From contig JANRKT010000407.1 of NCBI GenBank assembly GCA_033763355.1, forward strand, positions 1 through 11,558: 11,558 bases of DNA, written 5' to 3'. The number at the start of each line of letters is the position of its first letter. The first letter of the stretch is position 1. Both the position numbers and the translations under genes were made by a program. The stretch comes from JANRKT01 sp033763355 (GTDB taxonomy: Bacteria > Bacteroidota > Bacteroidia > Chitinophagales > Chitinophagaceae). The notes below the pieces were generated by a model. The model saw only the letters and a program-made list of their open reading frames with translations. It had not been told where the DNA came from and ran no database searches. Positions 1 to 6,380 of this stretch are shown in pieces.

Positions 1-243
1 ATCTGTTGCATCAATACATCCTCCCGGTATTTCCCAAATGGTTTCGCCCATGGCATGGCGGTATTGTTTTACCAGTACAATCTTCCCTTCGTTTGTTACA
101 GGCACAGCAACCACCCAATCGGGGAATTCAAATACATAATAGGGGTCAACAATTTTTCCATCAGGCCTTTCACACCTGTCACGCCTTACAGTAAACCATG
201 TTTCTTTAAATAAGTATTCTGATCCGAGTAATTTCCAATTCAT
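1..243 (-). CDS. Nudix hydrolase, N-terminal part (cut by window start)
   Basis: The first 81 codons of a gene read leftwards off the window; the start is ATG at 243-241. I translated it directly: it opens MNWKLLGSEY and contains VAVPVTNEGKIVLVKQYRHA (about residues 45-63), followed by WEIPGGCID (70-78). A strand of the type V-x-QYR followed by E-[IL]-PGG-x-I-[DE] is characteristic of ADP-ribose-pyrophosphatase-like Nudix hydrolases, which cleave nucleoside diphosphates linked to another group. The catalytic REUxEExGU part of the Nudix box lies beyond the window, so activity cannot be judged. Counting from Gly75, the glutamate usually found at the sixth following position is Asp81 here, which may mean an insertion or a variant box. 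It is the last visible gene of the leftward run, 41 nt after the four-helix-bundle gene. The family call is firm; the substrate is unknown. Confidence 0.85.
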   Translation of the reverse strand, partial: MNWKLLGSEYLFKETWFTVRRDRCERPDGKIVDPYYVFEFPDWVVAVPVTNEGKIVLVKQYRHAMGETIWEIPGGCIDATD

Positions 244-248
244 TCCTG

Positions 249-279
249 ATTTCTGGTTTATAATTTAAAATTTGAAATT
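249..279 (+). repeat. AT-rich motif, left arm of inverted pair around four-helix-bundle gene
   Basis: Between the Nudix start and the stop of the four-helix-bundle gene lie ATTTCTG (249-255), TAAAATTTGA (266-275) and ATTTGAAATT (270-279, overlapping the previous motif). All three recur in opposite orientation at 684-711 on the other side of that gene. The arms share words rather than one long exact match, and the sequence is low-complexity, so common origin is only suggested. Confidence 0.45.
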
Positions 280-284
280 GCTCC

Positions 285-683
285 TCAGTTTCGGTCTTTA
301 AACTTGTGCCCCCGGAATTCGCTTTTATTAAGATACCCTATAAAACCTGATATTTGAGAAGCCAGATTTTTGTATTTATCAATTAATTCATTAGCCTCAT
401 CTGCAGCTATATATTTCTGGTCTGTTGCCCTGTATAATTGCGAACGGATTTCTCCGGCAGAACCTTTTGAAATACTTAAAAATTGTACAAACTCGTTTCT
501 GCCTGATCTTTCAAAGCCCTCAGCAATATTGTCCATAACTGAACCCGCAGAGCTTCTTACCTGATCCCTGAATTTGAAATCCCGGGCAAAAAATTCGTTT
601 TTAGTCAGCTCAAACATCAACAATGAAAGCCTCCTTGCTTCCTGCCATATTTCAAGGTCTTCAAAACGGGTGATAGTTGCCAT
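285..683 (-). CDS. Four-helix-bundle protein (S23/IVP family)
   Basis: A 132-residue protein of the family first seen in intervening sequences of 23S rRNA genes and now annotated as 'four helix bundle protein' (S23/IVP type). Visible hallmarks are FEDLEIWQEAR near the N-terminus (residues 7-17), the core RSSAGSVMDNIAEG (about 43-56), then FERSGRNEFVQFL and SKGSAGEIRSQL (about 57-83), with helical sequence to the end and a basic tail. No enzyme motif is present. Family members form pentamers, and the related Avd protein serves diversity-generating retroelements, but there is no reverse transcriptase or variable repeat here, so that role is not supported. Length is normal. The gene lies 25 nt downstream of the DinB-like gene and 41 nt upstream of the Nudix gene. 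AT-rich inverted motifs flank it closely, as if it had been inserted as a unit. The cellular role is unknown. Confidence 0.88.
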   Translation of the reverse strand: MATITRFEDLEIWQEARRLSLLMFELTKNEFFARDFKFRDQVRSSAGSVMDNIAEGFERSGRNEFVQFLSISKGSAGEIRSQLYRATDQKYIAADEANELIDKYKNLASQISGFIGYLNKSEFRGHKFKDRN

Positions 684-711
684 AATTTCAAATCAGAAAT
701 ATCAAATTTTA
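684..711 (-). repeat. AT-rich motif, right arm of inverted pair
   Basis: Read on the minus strand this stretch gives TAAAATTTGA (711-702), ATTTCTG (700-694) and ATTTGAAATT (693-684), and abuts the ATG of the four-helix-bundle gene. The outermost TAA (711-709) is also the stop codon of the DinB-like gene, so the motif begins exactly at the end of that gene. The same words occur inverted at 249-279. Confidence 0.45.
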
Positions 712-1242
712 CCATCCCATTCTTTCCCTGAGCGATGTAATGTGCGCAGTATGGTGTTTACCATGCCATGCATACATACCCAGCAGGTACCACAATGTCA
801 TTTGCCTGCCATGTTCAGGGTGTACAACGGTTCTTTCCCATTCACCATCTTGAATATTCTTTATTACATCATGCAAACGGGTATGCAGGGCGTGGAGCAA
901 TGTCAGCGAAACATTAATAGGCAAATGTTTCACGTCGCTCAATTCAGCCCATTTTTTTTCTTCATAAGGCTTAATGGTGGGATTGTCTTCAGTGAGCCCC
1001 AGTTTAAAACGGGTGTATGCATTAATATGGCTGTCGGCCACATGGTGCACCACCTGTTTCAATGTCCATCCGCCTTCCCGGTATGCTGTTTCCAGTTGTT
1101 TTTCATCAAGATTAATTACTGCATATTCCAACTGGCGGGGAAGAAAAAGAATATCTGTTATCCATGCTTCTTTCTGTTTTTCAGAATAAGGCTGTGGCTC
1201 ATACTGGCCAATGGGATAACGCAGATTAACAACAGTACCCAT
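709..1242 (-). CDS. DinB/YfiT-like putative metal-dependent hydrolase or transferase
   Basis: A 177-residue protein matching the YfiT branch of the DinB superfamily, a helical-bundle fold that holds a divalent metal with three histidines. The opening LRYPIGQY (residues 7-14) and GGWTLKQVVHHVADSH (57-72) are typical, as is the closing YAWHGKHHTAHI (157-168). Candidate ligands are His67, His160 and His164, with more histidines at 66, 72, 163 and 167. Relatives include bacillithiol-type S-transferases and uncharacterised hydrolases. Bacteroidota often carry such proteins, but thiol cofactor use cannot be read from this sequence. Length and both metal regions are intact. The gene begins 5 nt after the stop of the FKBP gene, so the two are probably co-transcribed. 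The fold and metal site are well supported; the reaction is inferred only at family level. Confidence 0.85.
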   Translation of the reverse strand: MGTVVNLRYPIGQYEPQPYSEKQKEAWITDILFLPRQLEYAVINLDEKQLETAYREGGWTLKQVVHHVADSHINAYTRFKLGLTEDNPTIKPYEEKKWAELSDVKHLPINVSLTLLHALHTRLHDVIKNIQDGEWERTVVHPEHGRQMTLWYLLGMYAWHGKHHTAHITSLRERMGW

Positions 1243-1247
1243 AAAAT

Positions 1248-1976
1248 TTATTTTACAATTTCAAGCAATTCTACTTCAAAAACCAATGTGGCCCCGCCGG
1301 GAATGGTTGGCGGCGAACCCATATCGCCATAACCAATATGCGGCGGGACATAAAATTTATAAATGGAACCTACTGGCATCAGTTGCAGCCCTTCTGTCCA
1401 GCCGCGGATAAACTGGTTTACGGGATAAGTAACAGGTTCTCCCCTGTCCCTCGAGCTGTCAAACTTTGTTCCGTTTAATAAAAAGCCGTCGTAATGAACT
1501 TTTACAGTACTGGTATCAGCAGGCTTTGGCCCATCGCCCATTTTAATTACCTGGTACTGCAAACCGCTCGGCAATTGCACAACACCTGGTTTCTTCCTGT
1601 TTTCGGTCATGAATTTTTCTCCTGCTTCAAGTTCAGGCTGAACTTTCTTCCGGGCCATCTTCTGCATTTCCGTTCTAATGCACTGGTCGGCCTGCTGCGT
1701 GGTCATCAGCCCTGCATTCTTATAAATATCATTAAAGCCTTTGGCAATCATCTGCGGGTTAACGGCATCTACGCCCTGCATTTTAAAAAAATTACCGTCT
1801 ATTATACCAATGGCATAACTCAGGCTGTCCAATGCGTTTTTTAAAACAGGCGCTGTTGATTTATCAGCAACAGTTTTTGGTTTGGGCTTTACTGCAGTTG
1901 CAGGTTTCTTTTGTTGTGCCAGTGTAAGCTGAACTGCTGCTAAACAAGCAACAAATAAAACGATTGCTTTTTTCAT
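1248..1976 (-). CDS. Exported FKBP-type peptidyl-prolyl cis-trans isomerase
   Basis: A 242-residue prolyl isomerase predicted to act in the periplasm as a folding helper. Residues 1-20 (MKK, then a hydrophobic stretch ending LTLAQQ) form a signal peptide, followed by a Lys/Pro/Ala-rich linker to about residue 44. Residues about 47-130 match the helical FKBP_N dimerisation region. Residues about 133-242 are the FKBP catalytic domain: VHYDGFLLNGTKFDSS, FIRGWTEGL and a C-terminal GATLVFEVELLEI. Expected pocket residues are visible at Tyr162, Phe172-Asp173, Ile190, Trp193, Tyr216 and Phe233. I chose the ATG at 1976-1974. An in-frame ATG at 2036 would add 20 residues in front of the signal peptide, and its first codons lie in a tandem repeat. 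The domain order resembles FkpA/Mip-type isomerases. The gene lies 92 nt after the ABC ATPase gene and 5 nt before the DinB-like gene. Confidence 0.93.
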   Translation of the reverse strand: MKKAIVLFVACLAAVQLTLAQQKKPATAVKPKPKTVADKSTAPVLKNALDSLSYAIGIIDGNFFKMQGVDAVNPQMIAKGFNDIYKNAGLMTTQQADQCIRTEMQKMARKKVQPELEAGEKFMTENRKKPGVVQLPSGLQYQVIKMGDGPKPADTSTVKVHYDGFLLNGTKFDSSRDRGEPVTYPVNQFIRGWTEGLQLMPVGSIYKFYVPPHIGYGDMGSPPTIPGGATLVFEVELLEIVK

Positions 1977-2022
1977 GAAGTAAGATTGGTTATTAAATTT
2001 TATTTTTACTGTTTTCATCATT

Positions 2023-2057
2023 CCGACATCCGACATCCGACATCTGACATCTGACTG
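2023..2057 (-). repeat. Short heptamer tandem repeat upstream of FKBP gene
   Basis: On the plus strand three copies of CCGACAT (2023-2043) are followed by one CTGACAT (2044-2050) and a degenerate copy CTGACTG (2051-2057), then CT-rich sequence up to the ABC ATPase stop. The first three copies are identical. The array lies wholly in the 92-nt gap between two genes and would form part of the leader of the FKBP transcript if the genes are read together. Confidence 0.8.
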
Positions 2058-2068
2058 CCTACTGCTTC

Positions 2069-2830
2069 CTACTCCTCCCTCAGCGCATGCCCCGTTAAAT
2101 GTATAAACACATCCTCCAGGTTGGCCGCTTTTACTTCTTTCACTCTTTCAAATCCCGATGCAACAAGTTTATCAATCATTTTATCCGGTGAATCAAGCCC
2201 GACAATTTTACCCTGGTCCATAATGGCCACACGGTCGCACAAATACTCTGCTTCATCCATGTAATGCGTGGTGATAATAACAGTAGTTCCTTTTGAACGG
2301 ATGTTCCTGATCAAATCCCACAGGTTACGCCTTGCCTGCGGGTCAAGCCCTGTTGTAGGTTCATCAAGGAAAATTATTTTGGGATGGTTAATTAATGTAG
2401 TGGCAATGGAAAACCTTTGCTTTTGCCCGCCGCTTAATTCTTTGAACTTGCTTTTGGCTTTGTCTTCAAGGTTTACCAGTTTCAGTAATACATGTGCATC
2501 GGTTTCTTCATTGTACAGTCCTGCAAAAAGTTCAATCAGTTCAGTCAGTTTCAGACCCGGATAAAAACCGGAAGCCTGCAATTGCACCCCTATTATCTTT
2601 TTTATTTTTTCAGGTTCTTTATCAAGGTTAAACCCATTTACCCAAATTTCACCGCTGGTTTTTTCTCTCAGCGTTTCAATGATTTCCAATGTTGTTGATT
2701 TGCCTGCGCCATTTGGGCCCAGCAAACCAAAAATTTCGCCTTCATACACATCAAATGAAATTCCCTTAACCGCCTGGAAATTGCCGTAATTTTTAACCAG
2801 CTCTTTTACCTGTATGATTTTTTCGTTCAT
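2069..2830 (-). CDS. ABC transporter ATP-binding protein (ABC-2/drug-export type)
   Basis: A 253-residue stand-alone ATPase subunit, predicted to sit on the cytoplasmic face of an ABC exporter and to power it by ATP hydrolysis. All core motifs are intact: Walker A GPNGAGKST (residues 38-46), a Q-loop glutamine near 85 (GVQLQ), signature LSGGQ (132-136), Walker B IIFLDEP (152-158) followed by TTGLDPQ, and the H-loop histidine at 189 (TTHYMDEAE). The phrase TTHYMDEAE and the C-terminal ANLEDVFIHLTG are typical of the ABC-2 family (CcmA/DrrA/NatA-like), which pairs with a separate membrane permease. No permease is adjacent: the neighbours are a GNAT gene 6 nt upstream and an FKBP gene downstream. 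The partner must be encoded elsewhere or has been lost. The substrate cannot be inferred. Confidence 0.93.
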   Translation of the reverse strand: MNEKIIQVKELVKNYGNFQAVKGISFDVYEGEIFGLLGPNGAGKSTTLEIIETLREKTSGEIWVNGFNLDKEPEKIKKIIGVQLQASGFYPGLKLTELIELFAGLYNEETDAHVLLKLVNLEDKAKSKFKELSGGQKQRFSIATTLINHPKIIFLDEPTTGLDPQARRNLWDLIRNIRSKGTTVIITTHYMDEAEYLCDRVAIMDQGKIVGLDSPDKMIDKLVASGFERVKEVKAANLEDVFIHLTGHALREE

Positions 2831-2836
2831 GTCATT

Positions 2837-3370
2837 TCACTTTTCGGAGACCTGCTTTTCTCCCCTCTCCTTTGTCCACAGGGGCTCCTTCGGAGAAGAT
2901 GGGCAAGGGGTGAGGTCCAGCTCCATCTTCACATCAGCCGTTTCAAAAGGGGAATCTTTTACTTCTACATGCTTAAACCCGTACTTCTCATACAAATGGA
3001 TAGCCGTTTGCAACTGGTGATTAGAAAACAAGGATATTTTTTTTGCGCCTGCTTCCTTCGCTTTTTCAATACAGCTTTCAATCAGCAGTTTACTGATGCC
3101 CCTCCCCCGGAATGCAGAAGTCACTGCCATCTTAGCCAATTCGTATGTTCCATGCCCTTCATTCATTAACGCCGCAGAACCGGCAATGGTATCATTTACT
3201 TTTGCCAAAAAAATATATCCTCCCCTGTCAAGAATTGTTCCCCTTGGGTCGTTAATCACCATCAGGTCGTGGCTTTCTAACAGGCCATATTGCTCAAGCC
3301 ACTCTAAATTGAGCAGCCTGAAGTGTTCAGCATATTCATCAGTATATTCTATAATGATAATCTCATCCAT
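2837..3370 (-). CDS. GNAT-family N-acetyltransferase with repeat-derived C-terminal tail
   Basis: A 177-residue GNAT acetyltransferase, predicted to transfer acetyl from acetyl-CoA to an amine. The fold is visible in order: strand IFLAKVNDTIAGSAAL (53-68), YELAKMAVTSAFRGRGISKLLIE (76-98) with the acetyl-CoA loop at RGRGIS (88-93; serine where Gly/Ala is usual), then KKISLFSNHQLQTAIHLYEKYGFKHVEV (110-137), which includes the common AIxLYEKxGF motif. The acyl acceptor is unknown. The natural end appears to be near residue 151 (DVKMEL). Residues about 152-177, beginning DLTPCPSSPKEP and rich in Pro, Lys and Glu, are encoded by an interspersed palindromic element and look like read-through into a repeat. 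The gene lies 13 nt after the 166-residue unknown gene and 6 nt before the ABC ATPase, suggesting one transcript. Confidence 0.88.
   Translation of the reverse strand: MDEIIIIEYTDEYAEHFRLLNLEWLEQYGLLESHDLMVINDPRGTILDRGGYIFLAKVNDTIAGSAALMNEGHGTYELAKMAVTSAFRGRGISKLLIESCIEKAKEAGAKKISLFSNHQLQTAIHLYEKYGFKHVEVKDSPFETADVKMELDLTPCPSSPKEPLWTKERGEKQVSEK
2864..2915 (-). repeat. Interspersed palindromic-type element read as GNAT C-terminus
   Basis: The ends are imperfect inverted copies: CCTCTCCTTTG at 2864-2874 and CAAGGGGTGAGG at 2904-2915, whose complement is CCTCACCCCTTG. The centre carries a small self-complementary core, CTCC-TTC-GGAG (2885-2895). Sequences of this CCTCTCC...GGTGAGG style recur between genes in many Bacteroidota, and give the tell-tale peptide LTPCPS..KE..KERGE when translated. 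Here the element lies in the last 25 codons of the GNAT gene. Confidence 0.7.
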
Positions 3371-3383
3371 TTCAGGATTATTT

Positions 3384-3884
3384 TCAAAATCTCAATTGAA
3401 CCCCTGCACCATTGGTAGTCAGTCCGGCGTTTAAAACCACCTTAGATGTTTTTTTAGATTTATCTTCATTGAATGTGGTTACTGCAATCTGCAAATTTTT
3501 GTTGGCGCTCCCTTGCAGCAAACCCGCAAGCAAAGTAACAACTGCGCCACCACCAAGCCAGGGCCAGCCATCCTTGTCACCTGAAATAACCAAAACACCT
3601 CCGTAGCCAACACCAAAACCACCTATAAACCCAAAGATCCCGGCCAGGGTATTATTTGTACTGTACCTGTTTAAATAACTGATCTGCTCAGGTGTTCCTT
3701 CGTCAGCAAATAATTCTTTCATTTGCCGGGAGCCTATATAAATTTTTTCTTTATAAATAATGGATGGCTTTCGCAATGGTTTTAATAAAGCCATTTTATC
3801 AGGCTCATATTTAAACTGCTGCTGGCAAAAAGCCCCTACGGTTAATACAAACAAAAAAAACAAAAGGAATAAATACTGTTTCAC
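3384..3884 (-). CDS. Exported or membrane protein of unknown function, Gly-rich hairpin
   Basis: I do not recognise a named family for this 166-residue protein. Residues 1-20 form a strong hydrophobic signal sequence (MKQYLFLLFF then leucine/valine-rich, followed by CQQQ). A short stretch, KEKIYIGSRQMKELF (about 45-59), follows. Two hydrophobic glycine-rich segments come next at about 79-101 and 108-126, separated by the polar turn SGDKDGW. This looks like a membrane-embedded helical hairpin. The C-terminal 40 residues are polar with beta-like pattern and end in GAGVQLRF; a terminal aromatic after alternating residues recalls outer-membrane proteins but is weak evidence. It starts 12 nt after the stop of fbp and ends 13 nt before the GNAT gene, so co-transcription is likely, though no functional link to sugar metabolism is evident. 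It is probably a real gene, given the coherent topology and tight packing. Confidence 0.75.
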   Translation of the reverse strand: MKQYLFLLFFLFVLTVGAFCQQQFKYEPDKMALLKPLRKPSIIYKEKIYIGSRQMKELFADEGTPEQISYLNRYSTNNTLAGIFGFIGGFGVGYGGVLVISGDKDGWPWLGGGAVVTLLAGLLQGSANKNLQIAVTTFNEDKSKKTSKVVLNAGLTTNGAGVQLRF

Positions 3885-3896
3885 AGGTAATGCTTT

Positions 3897-4907
3897 TTAT
3901 TTAAAAAGATATTGCTCCAGTTCCTCCATCATCCCTTTGCTCCCTATAAACAATGGCGAACGCTGGTGCAATTCTGTTGGCTGCACATCCAGTATCCTTT
4001 CTTTTCCATTGGTTGCCTTGCCGCCTGCCACCTCAGTTATAAACGCAAAAGGGTTACATTCATACAGCAGCCTCAGCTTGCCTTTGGGTTTATCAGTTGT
4101 TCCGGGATACATAAAAATGCCGCCCTTTATTAAATTGCGGTGCACATCCGCCACCATGCTGCCAATATACCTCTGTGTGTAAGGGCCGCCGTTTGATTTG
4201 TTTTTTTTCTGACAAACACTGATGTATTCCTGCACTTTTCTGTCGTACTGAAAAAAGTTTCCGTGATTAACAGAATATATCTTACCCCATTCAGGACATT
4301 TAATGTTGGGATGGCTCATGGTAAACTCACCTATTGACTGGTCAAGCGTAAAACCATTCACACCCCTTCTTGTTGCATACACCAGCATGGTAGATGAACC
4401 ATACACAATATATCCCGCAGCCACCTGGTTCTTGCCCGGCTGCAAAAAATCTTCTGCCGTTACAGGTTTGCCTTTTTCTGTTACACGGCGGTAAACACAA
4501 AAAATAGTACCAATTGAAACGTTCACATCAATGTTACCGCTTCCGTCAAGCGGATCAAACAAACACACATACTTTGAGTTGTTGCTTACCGGGTCATCAA
4601 ACGCAACAAAATCATCCAGCTCCTCGCTGGCTATACCGCCGCAACTGATGCCATGCTTCAGTACGCCCATAAACTGGTTGTTGGCATACACGTCCAGTTT
4701 CTTTACATCCTCTCCCTGCACATTAATGGTACCGGCATCGCCTAAAATATCCACCAGCCCGGCTTTGTTTACCTCCACGTTCACCCTTTTACCCGCAAGG
4801 CCAATGTCACGCAGCAAACTTGCCAGTTCACCTGTGGCATGCGGAAAGTCACGCATCTGCTGAATGGTAAATTCATCAAGCGTCTGAACTTTACGGTTCA
4901 CATTCAT
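3897..4907 (-). CDS. fbp: Fructose-1,6-bisphosphatase, class I
   Basis: A 336-residue cytosolic enzyme that hydrolyses fructose 1,6-bisphosphate to fructose 6-phosphate, the committed step of gluconeogenesis. Length is standard for class I. Metal-site motifs are present: the EE pair at 96-97, and LFDPLDGSGNID at 117-128, with Asp118 and Asp121 as metal ligands. The substrate-binding part includes YVNHG-like YSVNHGN (211-217), RYIGSMVADVHR (246-257), GGIFMYPGT (262-270) and the class I signature GKLRLLYECNPFAF (276-289), with active-site Lys277 and metal ligand Glu283. The C-terminus (VQPTELHQRSPLFIGS) is also canonical. The start at 4907 gives the usual N-terminal TLDEFT segment. It heads the leftward gene run and is divergent from the aspartate kinase gene; a -7-like promoter box lies 29 nt upstream of its ATG. 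Confidence 0.97.
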   Translation of the reverse strand: MNVNRKVQTLDEFTIQQMRDFPHATGELASLLRDIGLAGKRVNVEVNKAGLVDILGDAGTINVQGEDVKKLDVYANNQFMGVLKHGISCGGIASEELDDFVAFDDPVSNNSKYVCLFDPLDGSGNIDVNVSIGTIFCVYRRVTEKGKPVTAEDFLQPGKNQVAAGYIVYGSSTMLVYATRRGVNGFTLDQSIGEFTMSHPNIKCPEWGKIYSVNHGNFFQYDRKVQEYISVCQKKNKSNGGPYTQRYIGSMVADVHRNLIKGGIFMYPGTTDKPKGKLRLLYECNPFAFITEVAGGKATNGKERILDVQPTELHQRSPLFIGSKGMMEELEQYLFK

Positions 4908-4936
4908 ATAGCAGTATAACTTTTAAAATTTGGCAA

Positions 4937-4944
4937 CAAAAGTA
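4937..4944 (-). promoter_or_regulatory. Putative -7 box of fbp promoter
   Basis: On the minus strand this reads TACTTTTG, matching the Bacteroidota -7 consensus TAnnTTTG. The predicted start of transcription is about 25 nt before the fbp ATG. No clear TTG/TTTG appears about 20 nt further upstream (GGTT is the nearest), so only half of the promoter is supported. Confidence 0.45.
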
Positions 4945-5064
4945 AGGGTTTAAATGATGTAACCAGCGGCAGTTTCTTTACTCACCGTTCCTTGTGTCAC
5001 TCCCTTATGCGTCCGGAACTTTACTGAGCTTTTTCATCATTATAGCAATGCCTGAAAGCAGCAA

Positions 5065-5092
5065 TTGGAAAATTTTATTCCCTATATCTTTG
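5065..5092 (+). promoter_or_regulatory. Promoter of aspartate kinase gene
   Basis: TTGG at 5065-5068 and TATCTTTG at 5085-5092 match the -33 (TTG/TTTG) and -7 (TAnnTTTG) elements of the Bacteroidota primary sigma factor, 20 nt start to start. Transcription would begin around 5097, leaving a leader of about 20 nt. That leaves no room for a riboswitch or attenuator after the start point. Confidence 0.7.
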
Positions 5093-5116
5093 CGGCCAAT
5101 AAACAAATAAAATCAG

Positions 5117-6379
5117 ATGAAGGTTTTTAAATTCGGCGGCGCCTCTGTTAACAGCATTGAAAGGATAAAGAACCTTGCAGATATACTGGAGCAGTACCAG
5201 GGCGAAAAAATCCTCATCGTTATTTCTGCTATGGGCAAAACCACCAATGCTTTGGAAAAAGTAACGGAAGCATTTTATGCAGGAAGAAAAGATGATGCCC
5301 TGCAGTTGTTTCAGCAGGTAAAACAGCAGCACCTTGATATTGCCAAATACCTGCTGGTTACCACAGCAACAGTTACCGAAAAGAAACTGGCTGATTTTTT
5401 TACTGAAGTGGAATGGCTGCTTCATGATAAACCTGTAAGGAATTATGATTACTATTACGACCAGGTGGTGTGCACAGGTGAACTGCTTTCCACCACCATC
5501 ATCAGCGCTTATCTTAATGAAGAAAAAATATCCAATACATGGGTGGATGTAAGGGATGTTTTCAGAACAGATGATAATTTCCGCGATGCAAATATTGACT
5601 GGGAATATACAAGGTCAAAGGTTCAAAGCTCAATACTGCCATTATTTAACAGCACCGGCTTTGTACTTACACAGGGCTTTATAGGATCAACTGATGAAAA
5701 CGAAAGCACCACATTGGGAAGGGAAGGCAGTGATTACACTGCTGCCGTATTTGCCAATATGCTGGATGCAGAAAGCCAGACCATCTGGAAAGATGTGGAA
5801 GGGGTGATGAATGCCGACCCTAAACAATTCCCCGATGCCGAACTCATCAGCGAACTGAATTATGATGAAGTAATTGAAATGGCTTATTACGGGGCGCAGG
5901 TCATTCACCCCAAAACCATCAAACCATTACAGAATAAACAGATTGACCTTTTTGTAAAATGTTTTCTTGATCCCTCACTGCCCGGAACCATAATACACAG
6001 CAAGAACCTGTATGGCCTTCCGCCAATTATTGTACTGAAACAAAACCAGGCATTGATTCATTTTCATTCCAAAGATTTTTCATTTGTGGGAGAAAAACCC
6101 GTTGCGCAGTTGTACCAGTTGCTGGCAGAAATAAAAATAAAACCCAACCTTGTGCAAACAGGCGCTGTAACCATACAATTATGCCTTGATAACCGCGAAG
6201 ACAAAATTGAAAAACTTGCACTGGCTGCAGATGCCATCTTTGATGTGCAGGTAGAAAAAGGGCTGACGCTTCTTACCATCAGGCATTTTAAAAATGATTT
6301 GCTCCTGTCAATGATAAAAGATAAGCAGGTTGTATTGCAGCAGCAGGCTGAAGAAACAGTGCAGGTGCTGATGAGGTAA
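5117..6379 (+). CDS. Aspartate kinase, monofunctional
   Basis: A 420-residue aspartokinase that phosphorylates L-aspartate with ATP, the first step towards lysine/diaminopimelate, threonine and methionine. The N-terminal amino-acid-kinase domain (1 to about 295) has KFGGASV (5-11), VISAMGKTTNAL (35-46), TGELLS (120-125), TTLGREGSDYTAA (198-210), WKDVEGVMNADPK (224-236) and YYGAQVIHPKTI (257-268). Residues about 303-420 correspond to paired ACT regulatory modules, which in this family bind end products, but I cannot tell which amino acid. The family usually has Gly or Arg-Gly-Gly where this protein has GREGSD; Glu203 replaces a glycine, as in other Bacteroidota copies as far as I recall. There is no homoserine dehydrogenase fusion. 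The ATG at 5117 is directly before MKVFKFGG, the usual family start. The gene is divergent from fbp and is followed by a hairpin. Confidence 0.95.
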   Translation: MKVFKFGGASVNSIERIKNLADILEQYQGEKILIVISAMGKTTNALEKVTEAFYAGRKDDALQLFQQVKQQHLDIAKYLLVTTATVTEKKLADFFTEVEWLLHDKPVRNYDYYYDQVVCTGELLSTTIISAYLNEEKISNTWVDVRDVFRTDDNFRDANIDWEYTRSKVQSSILPLFNSTGFVLTQGFIGSTDENESTTLGREGSDYTAAVFANMLDAESQTIWKDVEGVMNADPKQFPDAELISELNYDEVIEMAYYGAQVIHPKTIKPLQNKQIDLFVKCFLDPSLPGTIIHSKNLYGLPPIIVLKQNQALIHFHSKDFSFVGEKPVAQLYQLLAEIKIKPNLVQTGAVTIQLCLDNREDKIEKLALAADAIFDVQVEKGLTLLTIRHFKNDLLLSMIKDKQVVLQQQAEETVQVLMR

Positions 6380-6380
6380 T

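Noticed and set aside
285..683. Diversity-generating retroelement accessory (Avd) role for the four-helix-bundle protein
   Set aside because: No reverse transcriptase, template repeat or variable repeat is present in the window. The family alone does not support it.
574..1332. Plus-strand open frame of 252 codons
   Set aside because: It lies over the DinB-like gene and the ends of its two neighbours, all with recognisable protein families on the minus strand. Its own translation is Phe/Cys-rich without motifs.
1977..2036. Upstream ATG for the FKBP gene giving 20 extra residues
   Set aside because: The extra codons come partly from a tandem repeat and would bury a good signal peptide. The ATG at 1976 is preferred.
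2023..2057. CRISPR array
   Set aside because: The units are 7 bp, directly adjacent without spacers, and limited to about five copies. It is a simple tandem repeat.
4908..5116. Lysine riboswitch or attenuator before the aspartate kinase gene
   Set aside because: The promoter at 5065-5092 leaves a leader of only about 20 nt, and no conserved riboswitch core was recognised further upstream.
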